A stretch of 64,000 bases of DNA from Rhabditophanes sp. KR3021. Lineage: Eukaryota > Nematoda > Chromadorea > Rhabditida > Alloionematidae. The DNA is taken from NCBI GenBank assembly GCA_963281155.1, contig CAUJLY010000002.1, positions 7,130,001 to 7,194,000 of the forward strand. The letters run 5' to 3'. This document shows positions 1 through 11,788 of the stretch, piece after piece (position 1 is the stretch's first letter; each line of letters begins with the position of its first letter). The position numbers and the translations under genes were made by a program. The notes under the pieces are model-generated. The model was not told the origin of the DNA. It ran no database searches and saw only the letters and a list, made by a program, of their open reading frames with translations.

Positions 1-67
1 TAAATTATTATTCTAACCAAAAAGGCTAATTCAAACTTTTATATGATTTAAACTTTATTCCCTCAAA

Positions 68-1733
68 ATGCAGAACAATGAATACTTATCAGATGATGAA
101 GATGATTTTTTGGAACTTTCTATGGAGCAAAAACTATTTTTACTAAAAAGTCGAGGGTAAATATTTTTAAAAGCGGTATCATTTATTATTGTTATTGTTT
201 GACCAGCTACCATTTCTAACAACATCCATAATTGTTTATTTACAGACAACTTCGAATTGAGCAGCTAATTGAATACGAAGAACGGGAAAAAACAGTCCCT
301 CTACCGCCACCTCGCAACCCACGTTTACAGTTTACCTCTGTCATCCTGTTAATGTACTCAATAGAAAGAAACGACATTCAGGAAGTTGAACGTTTACTTA
401 AATTAAAAAATGTAGATATAAATCTCCAAAATGATTACGGAAAAACGGCGCTTCATGAATGTTGTATTACTAATAAAATTGAATTTTTGGCGTTGCTTAT
501 TTATTATGGAGCAGATGTTAATATTGGAGATAATGATCGTAAGATATGGTTAAGTAATAAGTTGACTGATTTTGTTTAGTTTGGACACCTTTGCATTCAG
601 CTGCTTTTTTTGGACATAATGATGTTGCTAGGATTTTGATTGATGAGTCAGTAGAATAACTATTTTTTGCAATTTTAATTGATTCATTTAGGGGAGCAAA
701 TTTACTTGCAATCAATGACGAAAATGACATTCCATTGAAGGTATGCTACACAAAACAAATCCATTCAATTATCAAAGGTGCAATGATTACAAAACAAATA
801 AGTCAAGAACGTATCGAGGAAGTGATTAAATCAGGTGAAAAGCAAATGCTCGATGATTTGAAATTCTTGCACAGTCAGGGTCAATCATTGGAACAAATCT
901 TACCTAATAAATCAACATACCTCCATATAGCATGTGCCAATGGATATTATGATGTTGCAGCTTTTTTATTAAGAGTAGGTGTTAGTGTATCGTCATTTGA
1001 TGGTGACTTTTGGATGCCCATCCATATAGCTGCTTTTTTTGATTATCCGAGGTTGATTGAATTGTTGGTGTCGTATAAAGCTGATATTAACCAAAAAACT
1101 AAAAGTGAAGAAACTGCTTATGATTTGTGTGGTAGGCTGGAGACCAGACAATTAATTTCGAAGATTGAAAGAAAGGATGTAAAGAAGAAAAGGTCTGCAT
1201 ATGGAGTTAGAGATTCACGTCGGCAAGCTAGAAAAACAAAAGTTGAGGCTATCAAGAATTTTGAAGCAGATGAGGTTGGAGCTAGAACATCAGTTAGACG
1301 ATCTTCATTTAGAGAAAAAAATGGAGAAGCGATGGCCAAGTTTGATGCAAAGAGGGAAAATTTAGCGCTGAGAGATGGTAAGATGGATTCAAGTGATGGT
1401 TATCAAAGTGAGGATATTGAAAATGAAGAAATGCCAACTTTCAAAGATAAATATGATGCCAAAAAACAAGTATTAAATCAAAATGAAAGATCTACTTTAT
1501 TAGTTCAGCTTAATCCATCATCACAAAAATTAGAAGAAGTAGATGTCAAACTAACAAAAGATGCAGACGATATTAGTAAAAAGAATTCTTTCAGCAAGAA
1601 AATAAGAAGCTCCATTCGTAAACTTAGAAAACAAACATCAGATGAAGATATCAAGAAGTTAAGTTTAAAAGAAAATGGTTTGGTAACTGGAGATGATCAT
1701 AACAAAAGGAATAGTTGCTGTGCAATCTGCTAA
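68..1733 (+). CDS. PPP1R16: PPP1R16-type (TIMAP/MYPT3) ankyrin-repeat PP1-targeting subunit
   Basis: Four exons: 68-156, 246-538, 580-646 and 692-1733, giving 496 aa. The introns (157-245, 539-579, 647-691) are GT-AG and keep frame. Layout matches the PPP1R16A/B family: a basic/acidic N-terminal helix (residues about 24-45), three ankyrin repeats (about 63-158), a linker, then two more (about 222-285), and a charged Lys/Arg/Ser-rich tail. The protein ends in CAIC after a cysteine, a CaaX prenylation box as in vertebrate TIMAP/MYPT3, so membrane anchoring is likely. Family members bind PP1 catalytic subunit through an RVxF motif just before the repeats; here the spot reads RLQF (residues 56-59), a degenerate version. 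The start ATG at 68 is the first in frame and gives the conserved N-terminal helix. Family assignment rests on repeat spacing, phrases such as ALHECC in repeat 2 and WTPLHSAA in repeat 3, and the CaaX end. A poly(A) signal AATAAA lies at 1817-1822. Confidence 0.85.
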
Positions 1734-2623
1734 TCTATATGATTTGCTGTAATTTATTTATTTCATCTTGAATTTAATTTTGAAAAATGGTATTTTACAA
1801 TTAAGAAGAATAGTTTAATAAATATTTTAAATACTTTTGTTTTGTAATGTAACTGATATCCAACATTTAATTTGGGATTGTTTCTTTGAGAATCCAAGAA
1901 TAGTATGAAACATTTATTTCATATTGCATAATCAAGCCAAATAAGTAACAATGATTATAGTTTTTACAATTTCGTGATAATGTGAGTCTAAATTTCATTC
2001 TTAAATAAGTACAAACATAATTTGTATCAATTGAGTTGGTTGCTCACATTATTTATATTAAAAGAAGCTATCAAATTAGCCTAATCATTTTGTGAATAGT
2101 TTTGGACGTTATGGAGCTTATTAAACCAGTGACATATTTGCTAAAAGTACTCCTTGCCGTAGTCTTACTTGATAAAATCCATTAATCATCCCCGCTTTCC
2201 CCCATTTCTATTAGTAAACAGCCATACGGAAGTTGCAATTCGATTATTAGTTATAGCCTAAGTTGCTCTTCTGTTTCCTCATTATAATAAACAATATAGT
2301 AACTAATATTTCACTGTCATTAGCTGTACAAAATAAGTATTATATTTTGATATATCTTAAGCAACGGTTGTGACATGTTTAAACATAATTTTGAGTAAAC
2401 TACGTGCATAAAAAACGCACCAACAATTAGTAAATATGTCGTGAAAATGTTTAAGTATACGAACGTATCAAAAACGATCAACTAGTCATAAACAATAACG
2501 AATGAGATAGAAAATAAATTTTACTTAATTTCCAACAATAAACATCGAACGATTGGTGCAAACTATAATTTTTATAGGATAGAAGTACAAGAATCATATT
2601 AAATTTATTATTACATATTACGC
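1734..2623. other. Gene-free spacer between converging genes
   Basis: AT-rich 3' flank of the ankyrin gene (poly(A) signal at 1817-1822) meeting the 3' end of SDHB. I see no ORF, RNA gene or repeat that I can support here. Confidence 0.6.
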
Positions 2624-3488
2624 TTAGAAATTGGCAGGTGCAGAATCAGGAGGAGGCTTGAGGGCATGTCCTGTAAGGAATTTCTTGATTTCACCAATAG
2701 CTTTAGCTGGGTTCAAGTGTTTTGGGCAAGCCTTGGTGCAATTAAGGATAGTATGGCACTTGAAAGCTGAGAAGGAGTCACGCATGCGATCTAGTCGTTC
2801 CGTAGATTTGTCATCTCTTGAATCAATTACCCATCTGTAAGCTTGCATAAGGACAGCAGGTCCCAAATATTTGTCAGAGTTCCACCAGTATGAAGGGCAA
2901 GATGTAGAACAACAAGCACACAGAATACATTCATACAGACCATCTAGTTTTTCACGTTCATTTACGGATTGGTGAAGTTGCTTGTCTCCTAATACCAAGG
3001 CATTATCCTTTTGAATCCATGGTTGGATTGAGGCGTATTGAGCGTAGAACAGATTCATGTCCGGAACCAAATCCTTGACGACATACATGTGTGGCAGTGG
3101 GTAAATCTTAGTTGTTTTGGACGTGTCTTTGTCAATATTACAAATACAGGCAAGTGTATTTGTACCTCCAATATTCATAGCGCAAGACCCACATATTCCT
3201 TCACGACAGGATCTTCTAAAGGTTAGGGATGGGTCTTGTTCGTTTTTGATTTTGATTAAGGCATCCAGGACCATTGTTCCGCAGTTATTTAAGTCCACGT
3301 CATATTTCTAAAACGTTAAATTAGATCATTAGAGTGTATCATACCTGAATTTCTGGTTTGGCACCTGGTTTATCGGGGTTGTATCTGTAGATTTCAAATG
3401 TTTTGATATTTGCGGTCTTTGATGTGGCTCTTGTAGATTGTTGGACCAATTGAGAGACTCCCAGTTTAGCAACGGCTGAGCGTAACAT
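2624..3488 (-). CDS. SDHB: Succinate dehydrogenase iron-sulfur subunit (complex II)
   Basis: Two exons on the minus strand, 3345-3488 and 2624-3307, separated by a 37-bp GT-AG intron (3308-3344). The product is 275 aa, close to the usual 280. It carries electrons from the flavoprotein subunit to ubiquinone in the mitochondrial inner membrane. Residues 1 to about 26 are Arg/Ser/Ala-rich with no acid, as in a mitochondrial presequence. The 2Fe-2S cluster cysteines are at about 82, 87, 90 and 102 (CREGICGSC then C). The 4Fe-4S/3Fe-4S motifs [12 protein letters not shown] (about 175-186) and the later NCTKACP are complete. The start ATG (3486-3488) follows a possible 5' UTR acceptor at about 3508. 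The SFSAFKCHT and [13 protein letters not shown] stretches are more like nematode than insect or vertebrate SDHB as I remember them. Confidence 0.97.
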
Positions 3489-3928
3489 CACTTTTAACTT
3501 CCCCACTCTAAAACAAGTAAAGACTAATTTGTGTCAGTAAAGGTTAATTTGTGTAAGCAAAATTTAAATGTTGTCGCAAATAGATAAAAGAAACAAGTCT
3601 ATGCATTTCGCTGAACGTTTTTGAATATTCTTACTTCAAAAATAGTTTCAACTGGTTCAAATATAGTTATTGAATTTAAATGCTATTGAAACAAATTTGA
3701 ATCTTTCACGTTCGTCAGTCAAAACTGTTTCCAAAAAACTTTCCAACTAAGACCCTTCAGATAAAGATGACTTTTAAATGAATTAAAACGCAAATTATAA
3801 AATGACCTAATGTGTAGCATTTTAGTGCTCATTGGCAAATGTAATATTAACTACACGGTAATTCAGAAACAGTTTTGCTTAAATTTATTTATTTAAAGAA
3901 GAGAACTAAATGTTTAAAGAAAGAAATA

Positions 3929-4964
3929 TTATACAGAAGAACCACCTTCTAAGACAATAAGGAAAGAATCATACGTTTCAAAATCGCTTTCATACTCTTC
4001 CCTTTCCGAGTATCTAATATATACAATGTCGCCGTTTGCCCATTTGCTAGTAAAATACCCCAAATTTGACATTAAAATATCCAATATTTCCACATCATTT
4101 CCCGAATAAAAGTCCTTGTTCAATCTAACTTTGAATTTCTTAAGCTTGCCAAGTTGGATATTTCTTAAAATGAAATCTGCAAAACGACTAAGTGTAAATA
4201 TTTCCAATTCTTCTGAGCATTTAAAATGCATTTTGCTCAAATTGTTGTTATCCAAAAAACGTTCCCAAATCACTAAGTCAAAGTTTTGTTCCTCTGAACT
4301 GCTTTTAAACTTGAAACAAACTGAATCTCTAAATTTCAAAGCATTATCAGTGGTAGCACAAATCGCAAATTGATTGAAAGGTAACTTCGTACATATTAAT
4401 ATGATTTTTACATAATTCGACATCCTCTCACCTAGGTCTTGAATCTTTCTGCGTGTTTTGTCTGTATATATAAGTGAAAGTTTTCTGAGTTCACCGCCTT
4501 TTTCAATTTCTTTTAGTAAAGTTGCCAAAAATACTGAATGTGACCTATATGTGATCTCTAGATGTGATTCTCTAGACAAGTGAATCTTTCTAAAGTTGGT
4601 CATGAATTGCTTGCTATGGAGTCTCTAAAAATGACAATTATTATATAATCGACATAACAATTAAACGTACGGGTATATACATTCCAGCGTGAACTTTTGG
4701 CAAAAAAACACCAATTATAGAATCCTCAATTTGATGTTTATTTCCTGAAATGAACACTGAGATATATTTATAATGCTTGTGAGACATTTTATATTCAATT
4801 GCTTGGGTTAATGGCGGGAAACGTTTGCAACTAAGATCTATATTGCGTCTATCCTTGTAAGATAAGTAGGAAAAGATTTCTTGGATCATTTCAATGGGTA
4901 AAGTTGCGAAGTAGTTTTCTTTAGCTGGTGTCTTTGATTTAGAAGAAGTTTTGCGGTGATCCAT
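3929..4964 (-). CDS. F-box protein
   Basis: Two exons on the minus strand, 4671-4964 and 3929-4624, with a 46-bp GT-AG intron in phase 0; 329 aa. Residues about 20-52 form an F-box (LPIEMIQEIFSYLSYKDRRN, then LSCKRF), the Skp1-binding module of SCF ubiquitin ligases. The rest is a divergent Leu/Ile-rich region without a recognised substrate domain. It may be a degenerate LRR or FTH-like region (inference). The N-terminus is Lys/Ser/Thr-rich. The open frame is intact, unlike the related-looking decayed genes elsewhere in the window. The substrate cannot be inferred. Large fast-evolving F-box families of this sort are typical of nematodes. Confidence 0.75.
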
Positions 4965-5713
4965 AATGGAAGTGTAGCACTGGTCGTCTATAATCGATAT
5001 GTAGAGTTAAATGTAGTTAATAAAAGTTAAATACAATTGTGAGTTATTAAAAAATAAAAAGCTATTTATACTAAATAATTGTGGGAGGCGATTCGTGACC
5101 TAAACATTAAAAATGCACTGGCTTAGACAAGATAAGGATCTTTATAGAATGGCATTTTTAACTTTAGATTAGTATTTTTAATTAAAATAGATGCGGTAGA
5201 TGCTATAATTCGATGAGATTCCCAAGAAGAAAGATCGGCATTTTGGGAAGCATAATAAGTTTGCAAGTGCTATGTTTGAAGATGCCAAATAAAAGAGATC
5301 ACATTTTTAGCAATTTAGATAGATGTACAAATGCTAGATTTTACGATGAATACAAACAATGATTAGAAGTTAAACAACAAAGTAATATACTTATTCTGCA
5401 ATTATTAAGGTTTATAGTTTGATGATATTACAAATTATGGAATTAATATATTAATCAGATACCAAGTACATTTTTAGAACTTCTCTTCTTTATGATTGCC
5501 TTTCAAGCGGCCTATCCGTAAAATAAGCCTCTCTCTTCTACATAAGAGTTTTGATTAATTCTTATCTTTTTTGACTCCTTTAAACTCATTATACAAAAAA
5601 TAATATTCTTCACCTTTTGTGACTCTACATTATTTGCCATCCATTCAAGCAGATTATTTGAACTTTAAGTTTTGGTCAGTGTCATTAAACTCACTTTTTC
5701 CAGAATAGTTTCG
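4965..5713. other. Spacer with possible further gene debris
   Basis: AT-rich stretch upstream of the F-box gene. Short open stretches occur on both strands around 5180-5350, but none is long or recognisable. It lies directly 3' of the BTB/BACK relic (5714-6018, minus strand) and may hold its decayed Kelch half. I could not identify Kelch repeats. Confidence 0.4.
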
Positions 5714-6018
5714 CTAATCAATTATAAAGGAAAACAATTCGAAACAATCTTTGGGTTTACCTTCAAGATCATGTCCGACCCATTTCGTTATGATCTCAAT
5801 CATGACTTCTTGGTTCTTATTTCTGATAAAATGTTTGGCCATGATCTCCAATCGGTCCCGTCAAATCATTGAAAGCTCCTTCATCATTAAGAATTTTGTA
5901 ATTTTTTGAAACAGCTCGACCGGCTTCACAATGCAATCTCACATCCATCTTCCAAAAATAAAGATGCATCGGCAAATAGTTTTGCCTCAAATAAAGTATG
6001 CAAATCTGAAAACTTCAT
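5714..6018 (-). pseudogene. BTB/BACK gene relic, frameshifted
   Basis: The minus strand starts with an ATG at 6016-6018 and reads like the start of a BTB domain (LHTLFEAKLFADASLFLEDG). It then meets a stop after about 30 codons. After frame changes it reads FIRNKNQEVMIEIITKWVGH and a Lys/Cys/Phe-rich end, ending in TAG at 5714-5716. That last part has the BACK-domain pattern (FI..K.Q.v..EII..WV) and closely resembles FIKTKDQGVLLEIIGQWV of the intact BTB-BACK-Kelch gene at 60530-62328. The middle of the domain is missing and there are at least two frameshifts. I read it as a dead paralogue of that gene family. Confidence 0.55.
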
Positions 6019-6499
6019 TTTAATATTTTAGTCAGATCAAAATGTAAAATCAAAAAGTTTAGATGTAGTTTAAATGGTAGAATAAGAATTAAAAGCACTG
6101 CTCAAAGAATATAAGTAGTCTGAAAGAAAGTTTTATAATTTTCTGCAATGACAATTGATTATTAAACATATTTCACGTTGATAAATAAAAAGACTTTTGA
6201 TTAAAGTAATAGATAATTTGAATAAAATTAACATAATTTGTTGGATAGTTTAAAAAACACGGAATACAAAAAGTTTATTAAATAATATCAACAAAATGTA
6301 CCATTAAATTATTATATCAACAAAAAGACAACACTAATGACTGATTGAAATTTCACAAATATAAAAAATAAGGCATCACAAACATCATAGAAGAAGGGTA
6401 TATAATTAGCTGAATAATAATATCAATTGAGTTATTTGAACTTCCGTATTGTCATAAACACAATATAAATTCTCGTATTACAATCAGTATATAAATTCA
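6019..6499. other. Gene-free AT-rich spacer
   Basis: Very AT-rich sequence 3' of the GLD-2-type gene. No supported ORF, RNA or repeat was seen. Confidence 0.5.
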
Positions 6500-8333
6500 T
6501 TATAAATGAATGCCAATTGAAGCTAAGCCATGCTTGCCACTTCGCGAACCAAGTAACTTTACAAAAGCTTCTTTAAAGAGTCTTTTTATATGTTGCCAGT
6601 TGTTTTTTTCTGTAATAGATCGAGCCGTGTTTTTATGATCAAATGGCTCTTCAATAAACAGCCTATATTGCATAGGATCATCGTGCATACATCTATACCG
6701 CTCAATCGTACCCCCCTTTCGAATGCTTATGGCTAGGGTATTAAAGTCGAACGTATTATAATAATGGAAGAAGCCTATCAAAAGCTCACCAACTGGCTGT
6801 TTATTCACTTCAGTATGGTTAGACGTTTTGGGAGTCTCAAATCTTTTATCGTACTCAAGACATAACAATAAGGTCTGGTCTGCGAAGATTTGAGGGTATA
6901 ACTTATGGAAGTTAGGCAAAATGTATGGGTGTACACCTGATTGCAGATAATGCAATACTAACAAAGCGATCGAGTAACTATTCAGAAAACCGTACTGTGC
7001 GTCTTTAATTTTGTTCAAAATAGCCCAGTGTTTTAAAACCAAAACAAGTTGTTGGAACCTGAGATCGTATCTAAAAAATGACATAAGAACATCAACACCA
7101 GACAGGATAAACTTGCAAGGAATAATAATGAAGCAACTTAGAGTTAAGAATTCCGGGCGTGTTGTTGATATTTATGTCAATTTCAAAATCACTACCCTCA
7201 AATGCCATTTTAAATTTTAGGATAGGAACGCAGGCCTTAATGACTATTGCATCTTCCATGGCTGAACCGAAACTATGTCGAAGAGCCTTTTTCGCCTTTT
7301 CGAGGCATTGCTGGATTACTTTTTTTGGTGGGCAGTGATGAGGAGACGTTTCGCGCAAACTAGCCACATACCAACACATGTCGATATCACAATTGTAAGA
7401 GCCAAGTTTAGTCACACTCGATCCAGTCATAAACAGTTTGGAGCGCGGGTAGATTCTCTTCAGCACCACCTCGATCCTTTTGCCCAGTTGGTTTTTCTTC
7501 AATAACGTTTCATTATCCTAAGAGGAGTAAACAGTTCATTTATTCTATTGTATAAAACGTACCTGGCGATTATTCTGGAAATGACTCCGAATTTGACAGC
7601 TCAAATATTCAACTGACTTGCTATTACATAACTTTGAGCGGAGGTCCGCGACCTGCCTTTGTGCATACATTGAATGCTCTACGCCGCCACTGTTCACATC
7701 TTCTTCTTTGGCATAGGTCAGGTCAAATCTATAAAGTGGCCCCGTATCTTGTGCCGGTGCATCTTCAAACTCGTTCTGTACTTGATAAGTTGTGTGAGAT
7801 CCATCGCTTGAAGTTGAAGACGAACTGCTCTCGGAAGCAGGGATAGGAGAGTCGCCTGTGATGGCAATGATGTCTGGAATGGCGGGATCTGCTACACATG
7901 GTGAGGTTCTTTCTTCTGTCTCGATAATTGGACCATTATCGGCTTGAGGACCTTCGTTGTCTGCTTCAATATCTGGAACAGTATCATCTGTATCATCTGT
8001 TGGTTTCCCCACTTCCTCATATTCCTCTTTGTTAAAATGTGACATATTGTCTATTGGCGCCCCTTCATCATCTTTCCCTGCCAGATCTTGTTCCTCAATA
8101 ATAATATTTCCATCTATGTGATTTACGTAAAATGGTAATTCTTTGTCGAATGCCCGTAGCCCCTTCTTATCATTATTTTGGAATGTTTCATATTTTAGAT
8201 CTTGCTCAGCTACAACAGGCTTTTGTGGTGGATCCTTTTGACCTTCATCACTAGAATGGTCAACAACGATACACGCGGGGTTATATTTTTTGGCCGGATG
8301 CTCTTCATAGACGCACTCAGATGTCCGTTTCAT
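6500..8333 (-). CDS. GLD2: GLD-2-type non-canonical poly(A) polymerase / terminal nucleotidyltransferase
   Basis: Three exons on the minus strand: 7563-8333, 7117-7517 and 6500-7070; 580 aa. The enzyme family adds AMP to mRNA 3' ends in the cytoplasm, usually guided by an RNA-binding partner, and often acts in the germ line. Residues 1-257 are a disordered acidic/Ser-rich extension. The catalytic domain has the GS motif (about 289-290), the DxD pair (D301, D303 in YNCDIDMCW) and the third aspartate (about D371 in FEIDININN). The PAP-associated central domain follows (VLKHWAILNKIKDAQYGFLN, SYSIALLVLHYLQ). The second intron (7071-7116) is GC-AG with donor GCAAGT. This is the only junction that gives the family pattern HYYSLYDLRF in frame. 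GLD-2/TENT2 fits better than TUT4/7, which carry zinc fingers. Confidence 0.88.
7071..7116 (-). other. GC-AG intron in the GLD-2-type gene
   Basis: On the minus strand the exon ends ...TCCTT, followed by GCAAGTTTATCC, and the intron ends in TTTTTTAG. No GT donor nearby keeps the reading frame without a stop or loss of conserved residues. GCAAGT is the usual donor consensus of GC-AG introns. Confidence 0.75.
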
Positions 8334-8940
8334 TTTTTAGGGCCTATGATAATATTTTCATAAAACTAGCTTTATATTAACTGCAGTAAAAACCTTGTCA
8401 AAGTATTTTTTGAAGCAAAAGTATGACATTGATGTAGGAAGAAATACAATTGCGTTACCCCAACACCTTTCTTTCCGAGATTTACATATACTGTAAGGTG
8501 TTCAACGCTTCTATTATATGTATTACTTTTAAAAATGATTGCTCCATCCTAACTTCAAATACATTCTTGAAAGTATCATCATTGTGTTTCTCATTAATAA
8601 TACTGCTTGTAATTATCAAATAATTGATCCAAATCAATAAATCGACCAAAATTATATTTTGCAAATATTCTTGTAATTGATGTGATGTTGTGTTTAACCA
8701 CAAATTATATACATTGGCAATCGAAAAATGTGCAGCTTTTATGTTTATAAAATCTAATCACGCAATGCCATTTTCTAAATATTTTATATTTGCTGGTACT
8801 TTATTTATATTACTTAGTACTTTTTATGGTAACTTTTAAACGAAGACAATGTTTTGTAAGTTATTTAATAAATTGGATTAATGGATCTGTCATTTGTATT
8901 TATTTTTTGCTATGACAATTATTTCTACAATATGTTATAG
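8334..8940. other. Spacer between divergent units
   Basis: 5' flank of the GLD-2-type gene. A 73-codon minus-strand ORF (8482-8703) has no recognisable domain and I do not call it a gene. The ttatag at 8935-8940 could be a splice acceptor for the RNase H reading frame that follows. Confidence 0.4.
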
Positions 8941-9844
8941 GAAACACTCGAAACATTATAAAAAAGAAATTGTACAAAAGATATTGCAGTCGGATAACGA
9001 ATATCTTTCGTCAGCTGAAAAATCGGTTGATATACTAATTTTTGAATCTTCTTCTAGTAGCAACCCTCCTTTGTACTCAATTGACGCCGAGTCTCAATTC
9101 CAATCACTCATAGCAAATAGCCCATGCTCATATGTTTTCGTTGATGGTTCCACAAAATTCCGTGATAAACACCCCTCAGCGGGATTTGGTTATTTTGCAT
9201 GTGCTAACAACTGTTATCATATTCGAGGTAGAACTCTGGAGCCATGCTCATCAGACAAAGCTGAAGTTCAAGCTTTCTTAGATGTTGTTAAAGTATGTAA
9301 AAATTTGGAAACTCCTGTAATTTTTTTGACAGATAGCTCTTATGTCTTTAACAGCATCAATTCTGGATGGAGTCACAGACTAGCTACTGAAGAGCAGGGG
9401 CCACATAAATCCCTGTGGGCTGAAATACAAAACCAACTTCCGAACCCTACACGTCACGGCTCACAAAAGAGACAACCCTAATGGTGACAAAATAGCCGAC
9501 CTTCTAGCCCGTGCCTACTCCCAAAAGTTTCCCCTCAAAGTTCAGATGCAGTTAAAAGCCGTTAACATTCCTGAAGCTCTACTAGAAGTAAATCCATTAT
9601 TTTAGATCATGAAGTCACTCTCCGCACAAAAGTAAAAGAGTAAAATTAAGATGAGTTTAAATGGTCATCAAAATCTCAAGATGATTCATGCAATACAGTT
9701 ACTTCAAATACCTCTATTTCTTCAAAACAATCCATCAACGATGAAGCAATCAACATATTGGATCAAATTGACAAATGTAAAAGTTTGGATAAATCAGAAT
9801 CTGGGATTAATACTGCTGACGAAGAAGAAACAAGCGACCCTTGA
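8941..9844 (+). pseudogene. Orphan RNase H domain, frameshifted (retroelement-like)
   Basis: An open frame up to 9481 carries an RNase H fold: VFVDGST (first Asp), SDKAEVQAF (Glu), FLTDSSYVF (second Asp), then a Trp/Leu helix (KSLWAEIQNQL). At about 9440 the frame shifts by one base and continues in the next frame as LHVTAHKRDNPNGDKIADLL, which supplies the final Asp, and stops at 9603-9605. A Ser/Asp/Glu-rich reading frame follows to 9844, after further stops. All four D-E-D-D positions are recognisable across the shift. No reverse transcriptase, integrase or hybrid-binding domain is visible nearby, so this is either a retroelement fragment or a decayed cellular RNase H gene. The true 5' end is unknown. 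Confidence 0.55.
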
Positions 9845-10216
9845 TATATGTGCATCTCTTTTTGGTAGTATTAAAAGGAGTAAATATCATTTAAATCCTC
9901 TCAACTTTCAAAAACATAACCTCAATATATCTCATTATTTTATAATTAATAAAAAATAAAATAAAACTTATGAAAAAATAACATTAATTTTGTTTCAACT
10001 TATGTGTGATAACGACATAAACTAAATTCATAAATGCAAATAAAAGTATATTCAAATTATACAACACCAAATAATCTAATATTCTTTTTGAGCGGCCCAT
10101 ACTAAAGACACATTAAATATATTTATACTTGTTTGGACATGTTTTACAAAATTCGAATTCAGATACAATAAGAGTTTATTAAAATAAAAATTTACATTGA
10201 AACAAAAATACATTAT
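9845..10216. other. Gene-free spacer
   Basis: AT-rich 3' flank of the 495-aa gene on the minus strand. Nothing recognisable was seen. Confidence 0.5.
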
Positions 10217-11788
10217 CTAAAGTAATTTTACAGTTCCTTCCTTATCGGTATAAAAACTGAACGCTCCATTATTGAAAAGATTGGTAGTAGTGTCCCGATC
10301 ATTTGCACTATCTTCACTAATTTCAACATGATCCATTTTTCCGGATATAATATTCTTAGCATTAGTATGCATAGGATGCTCGCATTCCATTTGTAGTCTC
10401 TCAACCATCAGCATTAACTCGACCAAGTGGCATTTTATCCAACCTTCCGAATCAGTGTATTCCTTTCTGGCTTGCTTACTTGTTGCGTATCTTTCTAGTC
10501 GGACACCTTTGATGAAACTGATGTTGATTATACAAGAATCGTACAGTTTATTCAGGATATCATAAGTAAATTCGGGAGCCTTTTCGAGAACTTGCATGAA
10601 CAGATCATAATCGAAAATCAGTGCTTCTTTGCCTAAATAATTTAATTAAAGCACCGCATTTTCAAAAATTACCTTGTTCTAATTTCAGAACACGCTCAGC
10701 ATCTCTTGTTGTCATCATCCCCAATAGTTCATCAAAACTATAAAGGGAAACGTCAACTAAAATAACAAGCATTATTAATTATTACAAAGACAAAAAGTAC
10801 CTTTGGAAGTTACTGCATTCATAAATACCATCATTTTGTGCATAGTAGATTCAATAAACACCGAACAAGGCAAGTCTTGATTATCCATCAAATTGCGGAC
10901 GTAGACCTTTCCAAGTCTCAGGGAGATTTTCACTCCTTTACCTAACTTCGCTAAAACATTCTTACTCAACGCGGTCTCAATTTGCAGCATACTTTTTTGA
11001 AGATGAAGTATATCGCGTTTGTCCTCTTCCTCAGGCATGAGTGAGGTCACAAAAACTTCGTTCGAGCTTGAGGTAAAGTACGGGTTTGAGCAGTCATTTA
11101 AGACCCAATATTCGATTTTCAGCCACACTTTACCCCCTCCCTGAAGAGTTGCTTTCTCAGCTATTGCTCGCTTTGCAAAATTGTAATCCTTTTCAGTTGG
11201 GATGACATTTATCAACTCATAGGAAAGTGCCTCAAATCCAGACTGCCTATGCCTTTGACGTTGCATAAGATCAATCGTTTCATCGTTAGCCACTTCAAAT
11301 CTTTGCAAAGATTGCTCGTTATCACCCTTCTCCCCAACATTGAAATTATACAAATAAGATTGATAGTCAGGGCGATAATTTTGAAAATGTACCATTGAAT
11401 CATAATTAGGATGAAGATGGCGATGAGTTACATGAATTGGAATACCTTGTGGGGGCAAATGTTGTTCCCCGAACAAATTACTAGTGGAATCGGGATCATT
11501 CAAAAGCCCCCGTACATCAAATAAGCTTCTTGCCGTCCCCATACAAATAGTCCGTGAAGCTGGAACTCCCTGTCGTGTGACTTCTTTGATGTCGCATATT
11601 GGGCCCAAACCTTCTATATACTCGTACTTGCGTGCTTGTTTACTAACTTTGACCACCCCACCATGGCGGCCATGCGATTCTTCCTCGGGTGGTGTGTCTT
11701 TTTTGGCAAGTGAAACTGCAACATTGTCGGTAGGGGTTCCTGGCACGTCGCTATGCAAAGGCCGTTTGTTTCTGTTGGCTGGGGCCAT
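10217..11788 (-). CDS. Uncharacterised 495-aa protein
   Basis: Three exons on the minus strand: 10801-11788, 10673-10756 and 10217-10632, joined by 44- and 40-bp GT-AG introns; 1488 nt in frame. I do not recognise the family. The first 55 residues are polar and look disordered (NRNKRPLHSD near the start, an acidic patch, then HGRHGG). The middle (about 190-330) is globular-looking, with alternating hydrophobic residues (GGGKVWLKIEYWVLNDC, KISLRLGKVYVRNL). The C-terminal part (about 330-495) has amphipathic helices. There is no signal peptide or membrane segment. It shares a 245-bp divergent promoter region with Rpn13, which may mean broad expression. Codon usage and introns look like those of the neighbouring functional genes, so I take it as a real gene. 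Confidence 0.7.

Noticed and set aside
8482..8703. 73-codon minus ORF as a gene
   Set aside because: No recognisable domain or splice context, and AT-rich composition.
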